64,000 nucleotides of DNA from Breviolum minutum Mf 1.05b.01 (Eukaryota > Sar > Dinophyceae > Suessiales > Symbiodiniaceae), in the NCBI GenBank assembly GCA_000507305.1, contig DF239266.1:282097-346096 (forward strand), given 5' to 3'. Both the position numbers and the translations under genes were made by a program. This document shows, one piece after another, positions 22,476 through 33,184 of this stretch. Position 1 is the stretch's first letter. Each line of letters opens with the position of its first letter. The notes under the pieces are model-generated. The model was not told where the DNA came from. It worked only from the letters and a program-made list of their open reading frames with translations, and did no database searches.

Positions 22476-23891
22476 ATGGAGACAACCCTCAGGATTGCAC
22501 AGGTTAGTGAAATTATGATCAATTTTCCAGATCTATTTTGCTGTTTGCTATCCTTCAAGGAGTTTGCCACGCGCCTCAAAAACAGGTTTTACCCATGAGG
22601 AGCAGCTGATAAATTTAGGCAGTGCGGACGCAGCATCGAAGTATGATTCTAACGATTGAAGAAAATATGTCGAAAGCAACTGATCTATACAAGGCCCAAA
22701 GCTCCATTTTACCTTCACCTCCAATTTTTGGTAGGTTTTACATATGTATATATATATATATATATTATTTTTTTTTTGATAGCTTCCTATTAGCTCTCTA
22801 CTGGCTTGCCCGGAGATTCGGTCCGAATTCCCCAGGTTTCGCTTGGCCGTGGAAATGCTACTGAAGGAGCTCCGAACTGTGGAAGGCGCGTAGGAGATGG
22901 TGAGTTGTATCAGAATGGTTGACCTAAGGTGATCACAATGATTGGAAGACTTCCAAATTGTCATATGAGCAAAAAATTGCGGTCCAGCAGTAGTTTGGAC
23001 CACGTTGTGGTCTAAGTCTAGGAAACTACAGGAAAGAAGAGAAGCATCAACGAACAAAAAACACGGCAATGTTAGTTGCAATATCGCTGCAAGAAAACAA
23101 CTAAAGACTCTAAGTTATGCTGATCAAAACTCGCATCACACAGGGTTTTGTTGGGTGCATCTATCCACCCGATGGTCTGGTTTCTTGGGTACTATGTTTC
23201 TGAATCGGGGTTTAAGTTCGGTGTGATTTGCTGTCGTAATTTATGATCAACCATCAACGTACACAGCTGAATGGATTATGCACCTTGTAAGACTCATTTG
23301 GCAAGCTGCCTGATACCTTTCGTTCACCATGGATGGTAGATGTGTTAAGGGGAACTCCATGGTTCATCGTTCTAACCCAGAACGATCATTGCAGCAACAC
23401 AGCATGTATCAAGCAATCGTTGAATGATGGTTCATGGTGCGGGTTTTCAATCCGAGGAATCCATTGTGAAAGGGAATTGTGTGGGGAGATGACTAGACTA
23501 GTAAGCCACCGAAATTGACAACCAACCAGCCATGATATAGTTAAGTGGTGTTTAATGAATATATTCTGAATATATGTATCTAAAAATACGTACGTAAATA
23601 TATACATTTCTTTTTTAGCAATTGGTTCAATTGGTTCGACATTTTCGACTTTCACATCAAGCAATGTGTGCGGAAATCCAATGAAACTTGGAATTTAGCA
23701 TTTCATGCAAAGAATGAAGAAGGATAGCTGGGTGAGGAGACTGGAAGTCCAGTTCAATGTGGTAAATGTGTCGGTATGCTTATTGACCAACTGGATCGCT
23801 GTGTTCCAGAGTCCTTGCCTCCCATCATGCTTTCCCGTTGATGCGCTTGAAACGGCCAGGCCGTTTCCAGAGCTTCTGCCGGCGAAAGCAG
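10871..23891 (+). CDS. KH-domain RNA-binding protein with Pro/Met-rich linkers
   Basis: Phase-consistent exons: 17002-17040, 17290-17375, 17911-17961, 18401-18460, 19257-19304, 20128-20191, 20562-20597, 20762-20824, 21788-21837 (or to 21888), 22816-22885 and 23860-23891. Acidic exon 10871-10998 and Ala/Thr-rich exon 15509-15651 probably lie upstream in the same gene. The linker is Pro/Met/Gln-rich (VPDMYGGYMPMP, then FAAPLPPMPGMPP). The C-terminal half is one KH domain: FDLVPRLIGRKG-CNMRRIAE (GxxG loop as IGRKG, helix B), TGAKVRIRGQGSGHLEVDG (beta strands), then RFRLAVEMLLKEL (helix C) and RFQSFCRRKQ. KH domains bind single-stranded RNA; the protein presumably acts in post-transcriptional control, important in dinoflagellates, which show little transcriptional regulation. 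Donors include GT, GC and possibly GA. The 3' end was not found; the 5' end and upstream exons are less certain. Confidence 0.68.
11570..11635. repeat. (ACCA)/(GACC) tetranucleotide repeat
   Basis: AACC repeats flank seven GACC units (ACTGACCGACCGACC...). Simple sequence. Confidence 0.85.
11808..11914. mobile_element. Foldback element, family B, copy 1
   Basis: Shares the centre AAAAGGAAACTAGTCTTCCA with the copy at 13482 and has similar folded arms (ATGTCCCCTAAAA against TTTTGAGGGGCCAT). Confidence 0.55.
12059..12147 (+). CDS. Possible exon in the KH gene span
   Basis: After TGACAG the frame reads VFGSYLEKLKWTFAYQLRGA followed by a Gly/Ala/Cys-rich tail. It looks protein-like but matches nothing I recognise, and no strong donor is visible. 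Confidence 0.25.
12584..12717. mobile_element. Foldback element, family C
   Basis: Arms AATCTAAGGGTGCCCC...AATGC and GCATTGGGGTGGTACCCTTAGATT fold back around an AT-richer centre with TAAGGCCTTACTAAGGCCTTA. Confidence 0.6.
13482..13594. mobile_element. Foldback element, family B, copy 2
   Basis: Long inverted arms: AAATTACACCCCGGAAATTT...CATAGGCCCTGAAAAT at the left and ATTTTCAGGGGCTATG...GGGGGTGTAAAT at the right, around the same centre as copy 1. About 113 bases; almost the whole element is arm. Confidence 0.65.
14684..14755 (+). CDS. Possible Thr/Ser-rich exon in the KH gene span
   Basis: GC-rich island after TGCCAG. Two frames are open: TRNTSASTTGTSEFHDANAT and APATPRQARPGRRSSMMQTL. Either would suit a low-complexity linker of the KH protein. 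Confidence 0.3.
15509..15651 (+). CDS. Ala/Thr/Pro-rich linker exon, probable KH gene
   Basis: Encodes CEICDPSRRPSVKS followed by an Ala/Thr/Pro low-complexity run ending PPGPALNLCQ. Acceptor TTGCCAG; probable donor TGCCAG/gcattt (GC). The opposite strand is also open but would be an improbable Cys/Arg-rich peptide. Phase does not join directly to 17002 (phase 0 out, phase 1 needed), so another small exon or boundary is missing. Confidence 0.42.
16840..16966. mobile_element. Foldback element, family A, diverged
   Basis: Shares GAAACCACCAAGACCGGTGG at one end, a CTTGGGGAGATGATCC core and GGGTTGAAATCACCAACC at the other. A related end lies at 16597-16618. Confidence 0.45.
17002..17040 (+). CDS. 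KH gene exon, Met/Pro/Gly-rich
   Basis: Encodes VPDMYGGYMPMP plus the first base of a Gly codon. Acceptor CCCCAG; donor CCAG/gcggc (GC). The split Gly codon (G + GT) is completed by the exon at 17290. Confidence 0.58.
17290..17375 (+). CDS. KH gene exon, Pro/Met/Gln-rich
   Basis: Twenty-eight codons: FAAPLPPMPGMPPLVAAPWA then YPMAMQQQ. Acceptor AAACAG/GT; donor CAG/gcgctg (GC). Disordered, low-complexity linker. Confidence 0.6.
17911..17961 (+). CDS. KH gene exon, Met/Trp-rich
   Basis: Seventeen codons in phase 0: VALNAAMTQMTMWPQMW. Acceptor CCACAG/GTG. The donor is unclear: TGG/gatgcg (GA) keeps phase 0 with the next exon. Confidence 0.52.
18068..18376. repeat. (TTGTGG)n / (TTG)n microsatellite with assembly gap
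   Basis: About 300 bases of TTGTGG repeats grading into pure TTG, with an NNN gap at 18232-18234. The true length is therefore unknown. It ends only about 25 bases before a probable exon acceptor. The long apparent reading frames across it in five frames are homopolymeric and not genes. Confidence 0.95.
18401..18460 (+). CDS. KH gene exon, charged
   Basis: Twenty codons in phase 0: ELANRHRDSRDSHKTFTAPQ, after TTCAGCAG and before CAG/gcacct (GC donor). Joins in phase to 19257. It lies immediately after the TTG microsatellite. Confidence 0.45.
19257..19304 (+). CDS. KH gene exon, acidic
   Basis: Sixteen codons: AARVEAPEAVTEKTDG. Acceptor ACCGAG/GCT; donor GATGGC/gtactg. The frame is also open upstream (GSHLGNPRVGQPKG...), so the exon could start earlier. 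Confidence 0.45.
20128..20191 (+). CDS. KH gene exon preceding the KH domain
   Basis: Encodes VGMTPSGEDETPDVDTQRKR then N. Acceptor GAAAG/GTT. A GA donor after AACG gives the phase needed for the next exon; other ends are possible. The acidic EDETPDVD motif echoes VEDTTPDV in the exon at 10871. Confidence 0.5.
20562..20597 (+). CDS. KH domain exon 1 (FDLVPRLIGRKG)
   Basis: Encodes FDLVPRLIGRK with the first base of the next Gly; this is strand beta1, helix A and the GxxG loop of a KH domain. Acceptor GGAAG/GC, donor AAAAG/gtgccg. Without splicing the frame ends in TGA six codons later. Confidence 0.72.
20762..20824 (+). CDS. KH domain exon 2 (CNMRRIAECTGAK)
   Basis: Encodes CNMRRIAECTGAKVRIRGQG: helix B and strand beta2. 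Acceptor GCCAG/GT completes the Gly codon. Donor GGAA/gcaact (GC) leaves A, which with GT from the next exon makes Ser, giving the expected GQGSGHLE. Confidence 0.75.
21788..21888 (+). CDS. KH domain exon 3 (GHLEVDGSKEAPTPLM)
   Basis: Starts GT + GHLEVDGSKEAPTPLM. Two donors fit phase 0: ATG/gtcttt at 21837, which gives the usual KH spacing to helix C, or GAGAT/gtaagt at 21888, the stronger consensus, which adds VFGLKPSEALESDGRRD. I slightly prefer the shorter form on family length. Confidence 0.68.
22438..22473. repeat. (GAT)n microsatellite
   Basis: About 11 GAT units, in a wider GATGAAGGTGATGAAGG purine-rich stretch from 22385. The Asp-rich frame through it is low complexity. Confidence 0.9.
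22816..22885 (+). CDS. KH domain exon 4 (helix C)
   Basis: Encodes IRSEFPRFRLAVEMLLKELR then TVE. Amphipathic helix expected at the KH C-terminus. GC donor GGAAG/gcgcg; reading through gives a stop (GCG TAG) two codons later. Splicing to 23860 in phase 1 continues as G-RFQSFC, typical of this family. Confidence 0.65.
23860..23891 (+). CDS. KH gene exon 5 (RFQSFCRRKQ)
   Basis: Ten codons after GGCCAG/GC, ending CAG/gtagaa. The phase-1 join to the previous exon gives TVEG-RFQSFCRRKQ, matching the aromatic-Phe-Cys tail after helix C in dinoflagellate-type KH proteins. Ends in phase 0, so more exons follow downstream. Confidence 0.55.
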
Positions 23892-25877
23892 GTAGAACAC
23901 GAGGGACCATGCTATTCTGTGGGCGTGCTGCAGAAGAATGCTGAGGAGGCGTCATTTTGCAGGGATGGTCAGAGTTTTCTTTCCATGGTACTGTTGATGG
24001 ACATTTCATCCGCCTAATCAGTTGAGATGCCAAATATCCTGCTATTTACACTGTTTTTGTCTCAACAGGCGAGCACCAGATTTTGTCCATCAGTTGGTTC
24101 TTTCAATATGGCTGGTATCAAGCCATTGCCCAGATCCGAAAACTTTTGAGTTTTCTTTCCAAAAAATTTGGAAGACTGTCATTTGCAGTGAATTCTGATG
24201 CGGCACCAAAACAAAAGAACTGTTGATCCGCACAGATTCCAGCAGTTGATGATATGTGCATTAAGAATTCAGGAGCGGGCATTTTTAGCACATTTGCTTC
24301 GAGACACTTTTAACTAGAGCCACCAAAATGTCCTAGGAATTAATTTTGTCCGTCTCGCCAGCTGGAAACCTGGGGCTTCTTCGCCTTAGAAATTGCGATA
24401 AGTCTGGCTGGTACTGTAAAGATATCTACGACTTCTAGATTCAAAGTCCATTGATTGGTTGGATTACACGAATGTAGGGGAATCTGGGGGGACGAATCAT
24501 ATCTCATCTCGCTTTTTTTTCAGCTTTGTATGTCCCAATCATTGAACATGATTAATGATCTACCCCCTATCCGGCCCTATCCGTTGCGTTGTCAAGGCAC
24601 TTGGAGACTTATTAACTTCTATTCCACAGACGTCGGGTACTCCAACCTTGGGTGACATGTGAGGCAGTCCGTGGGCACAGCAGTTCGATTTTTGTGGTTG
24701 CTTCCATTGCTTTCAAGCAAAAGTTATCTGCAAAAGATTCATGTGCCAAAGTCAAAAGTTGCTATAAGGGATCTCGGTTCACAACCATTCCTATGGTAAA
24801 GCCACTGTTGAGTTGAAACCGCTGGTCGAGGGAGCCCTATGAAATCGCAGACTTGGAAAACTCCGTCCATTTTTGCAGGTCTTGCTAAGAAGTTATGGTG
24901 TCAAGTAAGAAACCATCCGTACAGGACTTCATGTTCTTGGAGTTGGATAGATATCCTTATGCCCATTAAAAAAACACATGTTGTGTATTGGTGGAGGAGC
25001 CCTATGCCTTTGAGCTTGCAACAGAAAACTTGTTCACGACTCCACTCTCGAAAGTTCTTTCAGACCATGAGGTCACAGATTTGTGGAGATACTCAAAGCA
25101 ATGTTAAAGAGATTGACAGATCACATCTTGAATGTCTGCTTTGCAAGACTTGCTGACGAATTCATGGTAAGAGGAGAGGCTGCAGTGGTCAGAATTTGAT
25201 TACTCACAATGTGCAGATAAGACATGGTGATACTATGTGATACTTCCATAGAATCTGCCAATCGAATCTGAATTCAGACAATCAACGCATTCAAGGCAAT
25301 CCCACAAAGGTATATAACATGAGAATTTCCAGCTTCATGGTTTGACTAATTGACAATCCTCCATGAAATGGGCCCGTGTAAATGACCCCGCTGGAACCAT
25401 TTCCAAGAACTCTATTGACTCCCTTCTTGCAACTTCTGTATTTACTCTGTCTCCAACAACCATGGAGATTGGGTGGACATTTGACATGTTGGAGGTTGGA
25501 GGCAAGTAATTTCTCTATCAGGGATCCGCTGTCCACTGCAGTTGGAGTTATGATGATCTTTAAGGTATTTTACCCTTCTCCATCAACTACAAACGTCGTT
25601 AAAACCAAGACTCAGATATGATACATTGCATCACGTGAATTGAGACATATGAATTGCATACGTGATGATTGATGTGGGAGAGTTGAAAATAACCTTGATT
25701 TCAGGATGTTTTTCGTCGGTGATTTGTCAAGAGGATGTTGATAGATATTGATGTCCGAATCAAACTGTCATGAAGGCGTTGGGCTTGACGGTCGCCCATC
25801 TCAACCGAGTGTTCACTCAGTAGAAGGGAGAAACATATTATAGATGATATGGCTAAGATCATGGATCACATTGCATT

Positions 25878-25929
<52 letters not shown>

Positions 25930-27192
25930 AGATAGGACTGCTTATATATACATGTATCAATTTCTACAATCATGTCGTAAGAAATCCGTTCACATATATT
26001 TCCAGTGTGGCTCACCTGGTAAGATTTGTAGTCTATGGCAACTTCTGCTGCCTGTGTTGGGAACCCGGCATTCTTTTCCTGCATGAGCTTCCCGAATCAA
26101 GTAAGTTGGCATTGGACCTTCTGTGAGAAGGTCTTGGTTGCAGTGACTATGATTTTTGTTGAGATTGGATAGAGATAGATGATGACTCAACTATTCTTGG
26201 TGACCAAAATGGTTGATATTATCCACCATCCACCATTTCTTGGATCTAGATCATTGATTTCCATTTGATACAAACTTTCCAGTACCCAGGAGCTCCTTCT
26301 GGGGGAACTCATCATAGAAAACCGTAAAGGAAAAGGTTTGTTTCATGAAAATCTATTGAACTGTAGTGATACATCATTGTCATAGGTGTAGCATTATACA
26401 ATTTGTTTACCACATGCAGGGCCGAAAGGTTTTTTAAGCGGTCGATTTGGAGACCCCGAAAGACTAATTTCGTCCAAACAGCCCAATCCTGCAGGCAACT
26501 GTTGATGGGTAGTTTTTCCCCTTAGTTTCTCCTTGTTTTTTTCAACGTCATTGGATGGCCAGACGCTCCTTGCTCTGTTTTGGGGTGATCGAAAGAGACC
26601 AGTGCATAAACTGAATCTGAGACCTCTGGGAACTTCTCTGTCAAAGTTATGAAAAGTACAATTAATGAGTCCGGAAGTTATCCGAAAGATCCTTGTCTTG
26701 AGTGTAGATTGCGAATTGGTATGCAAAAATGATCTTTAGCCGAAAGATAAAGCTCGAATTCACTATCCACTAGAGTTTTTTTTGGGCAATAGTTTGGCAG
26801 GAGTTGTAAAACACCATTGGAAGGTGCACTTTCTTTTAAGCATGTGGGTGAGTATCGGTGCATGCATTGGGCAGATTTCGGGCAGCGTGGAAGGGACATG
26901 GTATGATTATAATATCTGTTTGTTGCATGCGGTCTCATGTTTCTCGGCCAGATTTGGCAAGAGTTTGGAGTGTTTTTGGCTAAGAATGGGAGTGAGGTTT
27001 GGACAACCACCTAATGGTATATATAATAGAGCGAGAGCAATTCTAGATTCTAGATTCCATCCGTGATCTTCAGCTTCCAAGATTTTTTGCGATCAAATCA
27101 CATGCATTTATTTCATGGGCACTTGAAATGAAAGCTTCGCTGCGAGCGTTTCCGAGTTGATTTGCGCAACCAAAAAAATGCCACGAATTCAG
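23892..27192. other. No convincing gene
   Basis: AT-rich with one ATC microsatellite. The KH gene should continue or end here; its last exon(s) were not identified. Confidence 0.45.
25877..25930. repeat. (ATC)n microsatellite
   Basis: About 18 perfect ATC units. Confidence 0.95.
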
Positions 27193-27259
27193 TGCCGCAT
27201 GCCACTGCCCGTGAGCCCGGCGCTGCGGACCCTTGGAGGGATCACTGGAACGCTGATGG
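27193..27259 (+). CDS. Possible exon, Ala/Pro/Trp-containing
   Basis: GC-rich island after TTCAG reads PHATAREPGAADPWRDHWNA. No clear GT donor. It could be a downstream exon of the KH gene. Unrecognised. Confidence 0.28.
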
Positions 27260-27419
27260 GATGACAAGACCTAGCTTTGTGGTAGGTGGGGAAGGACAAT
27301 CTGTAGCTTTGAAACGGGTGATCTGGAATTCTAGTGAAATGCGTTCAATACAACTTGAGCTTACGATCTGACAGAAGTGACACTAAGGTGCTTTAGCTAT
27401 CCCTCTGTCTAGACATAGG

Positions 27420-28060
27420 ATTATAAGAAATACATGTACGTGCGCATCAGTATTCACCAGTACCTTTGTATACATATATACATATTTACATGTGTATGCA
27501 CACACATGTGAAGATGCTCGACGTGAAAACATTGCATATAAATGCATATAATATACGTATATATGTACATATGTGCACCGCTAGCCTTTTTCCAGAGATC
27601 ATGTGAGGTTAATTACTAACTCACAGAATGAGATGGACATCAAGTCAATGATGGAATATTGTCACTACCGTTGGATGGCAAACGATTCGCAACATGTCTG
27701 ATTGATACAGGTGAAGCGGTCTATACCCACTGATGGGTAGAAACATAAGTTAACATAGGGGATCACAGATGAAGACAGGCGAGGATAGATGAAAATAGCT
27801 AAGCATAGGGAACCGCTAGCAAAAGGCATCTAGATATATGAATAATATATAAATATATGTTCAATGTGTATACATGTACGTATATATATATATATACACA
27901 TACGCAACTATACAAGTGTACGAAAGGTTGAGGTGAACCAGTCAAAATACAAATAGATATGGGCAGACATGCAGAATGTACGCAAATATTTGTGAATATG
28001 TTGAATACTGATGAATACTGTATACAGACATTTTACATATATGTAAATGTGATGGATACT
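27420..28060. other. AT-rich non-coding stretch with TA/TACATA repeats
   Basis: Dense TATACATATATACATATTTACATG-type sequence with alternating pyrimidine-purine runs and no exon-like island. Shorter (TA)n runs also occur near 15846, 19980, 22746, 32385, 50828, 52660 and 55616. Confidence 0.7.
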
Positions 28061-30900
28061 TAGAGCGCTTGGGTTTCACTTCAATTCATCGACATGAACA
28101 CATCAAGAATATGAGTGCGTTTCATCGGGTTTCGTCGATTTGGCATATCCTAACTTGATGAAACTGCCACCTAGCCTTTGTGCCTGGGGTGTAAGCTTCT
28201 TTTCTGATAAACCAAGAGAAACCCACTTCCCAACAACTCAAATTTGCGAGGTACTTCTGACTCCTTAGCAGTGATCAGACAGCCACAGCGTCACCCAGTG
28301 ATCCCTTCCCCATTTTTGTGCTTGGAAACCCAGAAGTGGGTTGTTTCCCCAAGTACACCGTGTCGAGACAGCAGAATAAATCGTTTCCTTGCTGCTATCC
28401 CTTGCTATAAGAGTTGCAAATTCAGGAGACATTTCCTGTGTCCTTTGAAAGGGGATCCTCTTGGCATTTTTGGGTTATGATCTCTTTGCCCAGAGTTCCG
28501 ACAAAAAAGCAAACAATAGCACCTCGAACTTTTACTCAGAAGTCAAAGTAGGATCATGAACTCCCTTTTCGTACAACCAAAGACGAAGTCCTTTGACAAA
28601 TGCGTATTAATCTTCAAGGTTAGTCATCGCCAGAAATGCCGGCATTCAGGGGAACCCTTCGTATTCCGCACGTTTTGGGTTAGCAACGTGTACAGCCCAC
28701 TCTATGGACCTCACAGCCGCCATGCGGAAAAGGGAGATTCCAGCAGTTGCTTGGGGAGCCAACTGGATACTGTCAAGTTATCAGTGGATGTAACTCCATC
28801 TCATTGATCATTTAGATACTGGTTTTTCTTGGTTCCGGGTTGTTAGGTACTTTGTAGCCTCATTGAAGGAAATATTCACACTGATTTGGAATGAATAGAT
28901 GAAGAACCCCGAAAGCCTCCTACTCTGTGTGCTTGCCGAATATATGATTTGCACAAGGCCGATTTGGATTGTTTGGTCATTTTGGCAGCCTTCCCCCCGG
29001 ATTAGTGATTTCTATAGTCTGAAGGAAAGACACCGTTGGAGCAAGACTTGCTGATGATTAGTACTGGAACCCACACCATTAGGAATGTAAGTTGCAGCCC
29101 ACATTGAACCCTAGTGCAGAGTAGTTCCGTCTGATTCTGTTGCTTATGATCAGTACCGCTTGCCACAAACTGTTCATAAATTCAAGACTGGAAACCGTTG
29201 TACTGAACAGAAACCAATTTGGCCAGCCGCGGGGTGGTTTCAACCATATTTGTAATTTACACATCCATTTGGGGAGGATTACCCATTTGACAAGCACATC
29301 TTCAAGCCGGTTGAAATCAGCCTCTACGTACTGGAACCACCTAAGGGGTAAATTGGTGCTTTAAGGGGGGTTGAACTGATGAACTTGAACCATTGCCGTG
29401 CAAGTTAAAGCTACCAACCTTATTAAGGGATATTTTCTGGATGGAACTCGTACTGGTTAGTTTGTGCTTAAGCGGTTGTTGGTTTGAACATCGGGGACCA
29501 TATGCTTGGGAGCGGCCCTGGACTTCAAAACCACCGAACTACCAATCAACCAATCAGCCATTGGTTGAACTCAGGTGGATGTGACGATGATGACGGTGAC
29601 TTTTACCCAAGACTTCTATCCAAATCGATACAGCTATCACACATCTTTATATGATATTACTTGATATTACACTTTGCAATTCAACTTGGCCCAAACAACC
29701 CCAAAGAACTCCAAATAGAATAATGGTAAGTTTAAAAAGTTTAGCTAGCATTTCAACTAATGGACATATGCCTTAAAGTACCCAGCCAGGCTCAAGCAGA
29801 CTTTCAGGAATTAATTTCCAGAGGCCCAAGTCCGGCGGTTGGTGTCTGGGGTTAGCAAGTCCAAGTGCCCCTATGTGTTTCGGGTGGTGAAAGATCTGGA
29901 TAAAGATGAGGATAAAGATGAGCATGAGAGAGAGAATAAAGACTGATAAGGAAGAAGTTGATCTGGATGTCTTTTTTTCCTTCAATCATAAGCTCATAGG
30001 ATTCCAATGAATTCCATCTTGAAACCGTCCCTTGGGTTCATGTTGTGCCAATCATCATCAGATATCATCACATTTTCTTGTCATAAGTTGCTTTGCCGTG
30101 CGATTGGTATATGATCCGCTTCCACTTCCAATCCTCAAAACCTGGTACTGTCCATGCTTGCAGGGTGGTATTTTTATAGTCTCATCTACTTAAAAAGCTC
30201 AACCGCCAACACTGAACATAGCAATGACACCTTTTCCATTTGTGGATGAGTTTCTTTTTGGCGATTGCTACTTTCCCTTGTTATATCCGATAGGCAGATG
30301 AAAACAGAGTTGATTTTGCCTCAAGACCACCAGTGGACAGTGGATTTCATTTTGCCCAGGCCATGATCTAACTTCTGTGGATCTCAAAAGGCCCAAGCAA
30401 AATGGGCCTATGGATTGGTGGCAGGTCATGATGGATTCTTCAGGTTTTTTTCCGCGACGGTAAACGGTGGTGCTGAATGATAGCAAACTTGTGGTTGGTT
30501 GGTGGGTTTGTTTTAAACTTTGTGATTCACGCTTGAAGTTGACGTAGACATCAAGATTTGTTTTCTTTGCATGGCAAGTTGTTGCTGTGGGTTCGTAATT
30601 TACTAGGGAACCCCCCATGTTATGTGAGCGCTCCACAGGGGAATCCCGGAATTCCCAACCAACGGTCATGTCCGCCGTGCAGCGACAAGGCTAAAGGAAG
30701 GTTTGAAGTTGTCTGAAAGTGCGCAGAATATGTAGAGTGAGGAACTAGCAGATAGAGTTTTTGAAACACACTGGAATCTCAAACAGACTCAGAGTGTTTT
30801 AAACATCAGATCACATTCTATCTGATAGTGACTGACTGTAAGCTTTAAGAGATTGCAAGGCGGCTTGTCCCATGGCTGCAACAGTTTCTTTTGCCTTCAG
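28061..30900. other. No convincing gene
   Basis: One family A foldback element. A patch at 28690-28800 is open in two frames (MDLTAAMRKREIPAVAWGAN is one) but lacks a clear donor. Confidence 0.4.
29231..29350. mobile_element. Foldback element, family A
   Basis: GGGGTGGTTTCAACC start, ATTTGGGGAGGATTACCC core, GGTTGAAATC near the end and GGAACCACCTAAGG end. Confidence 0.5.
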
Positions 30901-30976
30901 ATTCACTGGCACCAAAAGGAGATGTCTCAGGGCATCAGGGCGTCAACAGCAAGAAACAGCCCAAAGACAAGACGAG
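30901..30976 (+). CDS. Possible Lys/Gln-rich exon
   Basis: Starts after CTTCAG. The best frame gives SLAPKGDVSGHQGVNSKKQP followed by KDKTR. All three frames are open for most of its length, so coding status is uncertain. Confidence 0.25.
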
Positions 30977-31174
30977 ATTCCAATTCCAAAATTGCAAATC
31001 CTCACTCGTTTCTGACTTTTTACCAAAACAACCTTATTTGGGTGATAAAAAACTCTTCAACACAGGTGAAGGTATGCATATTACTATTACCTATATACAT
31101 AGATACACATACTGAAACACTCTTTGCAACTGTTGGTCATGGGTCCAGCCTTGTCTTTCTCCCTGTTTCAAGAG

Positions 31175-31251
31175 CTGACCCCAGTGGCTTACCAACAGCG
31201 GTCAGCAGCCGTTCCAGTCAACTGCGGAGTGAAGCTGGGAAAACATCAAGA
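31175..31251 (+). CDS. Possible Ser-rich exon
   Basis: After CAAGAG the frame reads DPSGLPTAVSSRSSQLRSEA then GKTSR, ending at AGA/gtttgt. Looks like a disordered linker; no family recognised. Confidence 0.28.
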
Positions 31252-32096
31252 GTTTGTCTTTCAGTGCTGGATATCATCATTTTTTTCAAATTGGCGAAAC
31301 AAGCCCGCATTACAGGGGAACTACGAACTACCTGTTCAAACTATCTGGTGGGTTGGTAGAATCGGAAGGGACCTAGAGGAATGCATCAAGAGCCAAAGAG
31401 CTGTCACGAGCTAGGATCCTTGAAAATGATAATTTTCCGCCTGTCAAATTGCTTCGTTTGTTTTTGGACAAAGTGTTTGGTCACACAACAAATCTCTCAA
31501 AATAGCACTGCATCGTTGGAGTGTGGGAGGTAGGTAGTGAATATTAGGGGAATCCCACTTATTTTCAGAGAAACCCAGGTTGGTGAGATAATTCATCCAC
31601 ATATACTAGTCCAGTGGGACACAAGAGTTGGGTCTGTTTCTGCATACAATTTCAGTCTCAACAAAAAACGGAGGGATGTTCCCAGCAGCGACCTCTTCAA
31701 CTATTACAGTCGAAAATCACAAGTCTCCCACTGAACCCTGGCTCTAGAAGGTAGTCAAAACTGATTCCAACAAACCTCTCAAATTGCAACTGGTTGTGGG
31801 GATGTGGGTTGCAACCATAAGTCTGAATCTTATTGAACCACAGCATGTCCTCAGGAACATGCAATGTTAGGTAAGGTGTCGATGGAGGTGAACAACTAGT
31901 CAACATCCACATTTCATTGACAGGTTGATTCATCAATCCTTTCTGTGCTGAAAAATCCATATATTTGTTGCCATTTTCCAACGCCAGGTGTTTCTCCCAT
32001 CCTATTACAACCAATAAAAATCATATAAACATCCGACTGGTGCACTTGTATTTGCAACAACTCACCATCCACGCATTTCGCTCCCTTCCAAACCCA

Positions 32097-32156
32097 CGCC
32101 ATGAAGTCATGGCGTTCACCTTGAAGGCCTCAACCTCAGGGCACCTTGAGGTTGAG
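32097..32156. repeat. Two adjacent small inverted repeats
   Basis: CGCCATGA-AG-TCATGGCG (32097-32114) is a perfect palindrome around two bases. CTCAACCTCA (32129-32138) pairs with TGAGGTTGAG (32147-32156) across an 8-base loop. Confidence 0.6.
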
Positions 32157-33172
32157 TCACAATTTCAGCCTAGGAAATGCATCTAGAAATGGTAAAATGT
32201 TCCATTGCCTATCTTGGAGAATGGGGAGGTTTTGATATACTCTGAGTTCAGGAAAAAAACACAAAAACAAAGAAGACATGTGTCACACGACTTGTCAGTG
32301 GTGAGCAAGAATTTTGTTTGGGTGGCCAGTGGCCACTTCTACTTGAGGATGATTACCAAGATGGATAGGATATGATATTATATATACATATATATTATAT
32401 ATTCAATGTGTATATGTGTATATTGTTTTGATTGCTTGAAACCACGAATTCTTGTTTTCCAGGTTCGAGGCTTACTCGCTTCATTGTTGTTTGTAACATT
32501 GGAGCCTTGTTGGAGGAGAATTCCTAGTGAGAGTGAACAGGCATCAAACATTAGATTGGTTGCAGTGGTCGCAAGGTTTTGCCCCTTCCACCACAGATAT
32601 GTTACTCTTGGGCACTGCAGCTTGGTAATACTACATTACTGCTACTATTTTTGTTTAGTAGTACCATTCTAGTAGTACAAGTGCGCTAGAACTAGTACCA
32701 GTAGTATCATACTCTCAACACCACCTTCACCCACCTCCACGGAAGTTTCAGAATGTTACAGAGAGTCATAGTCAGCAGACGGTGAATATATAGAGTCATA
32801 GTCAACAGCTTGCATAGAAACCGATCTGTGATTGGAAACTGCGATTGGGTGAAACTCCTACTTGTAGGAGTTCTTCAAAGTTGAAGTCCAGACACATCTG
32901 GAACATTTTGAACTTTGGGATCCTTGAAGCATCTAAAAGATACCACTCAGCTGCATTGATGAAGGAACAACGTACCGAACCAAAATACACACCCTGGAAG
33001 TCAAGCACCATTTCAAGAATGTCGTTGCATGTTACTACACCCTTACTAAAAAAAGCCATGGTACTTTGTAAACCACATTGTAAATTTGTGGTTGGACTTC
33101 CAACTGAAAGAACAGAAACAGTAGTATTTGAAAAGCAGGGAACGTGAGTCAGACAGTTCCGGTTGGATCCGG

Positions 33173-33177
33173 CTCAG
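33173..33177 (+). promoter_or_regulatory. Candidate spliced-leader trans-splice acceptor
   Basis: GGCTCAG lies about 8 bases upstream of the ATG of the CAP-Gly gene. Dinoflagellate mRNAs receive a 22-base spliced leader at an AG close to the start codon, so this is a plausible addition site. Inferred from position only. Confidence 0.3.
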
Positions 33178-33184
33178 GATTTGA

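Noticed and set aside
22548-23081. Minus-strand frame of 177 codons, the longest in the window
   Set aside because: It spans a TA repeat and overlaps a well-supported plus-strand KH exon; composition is not coding-like.
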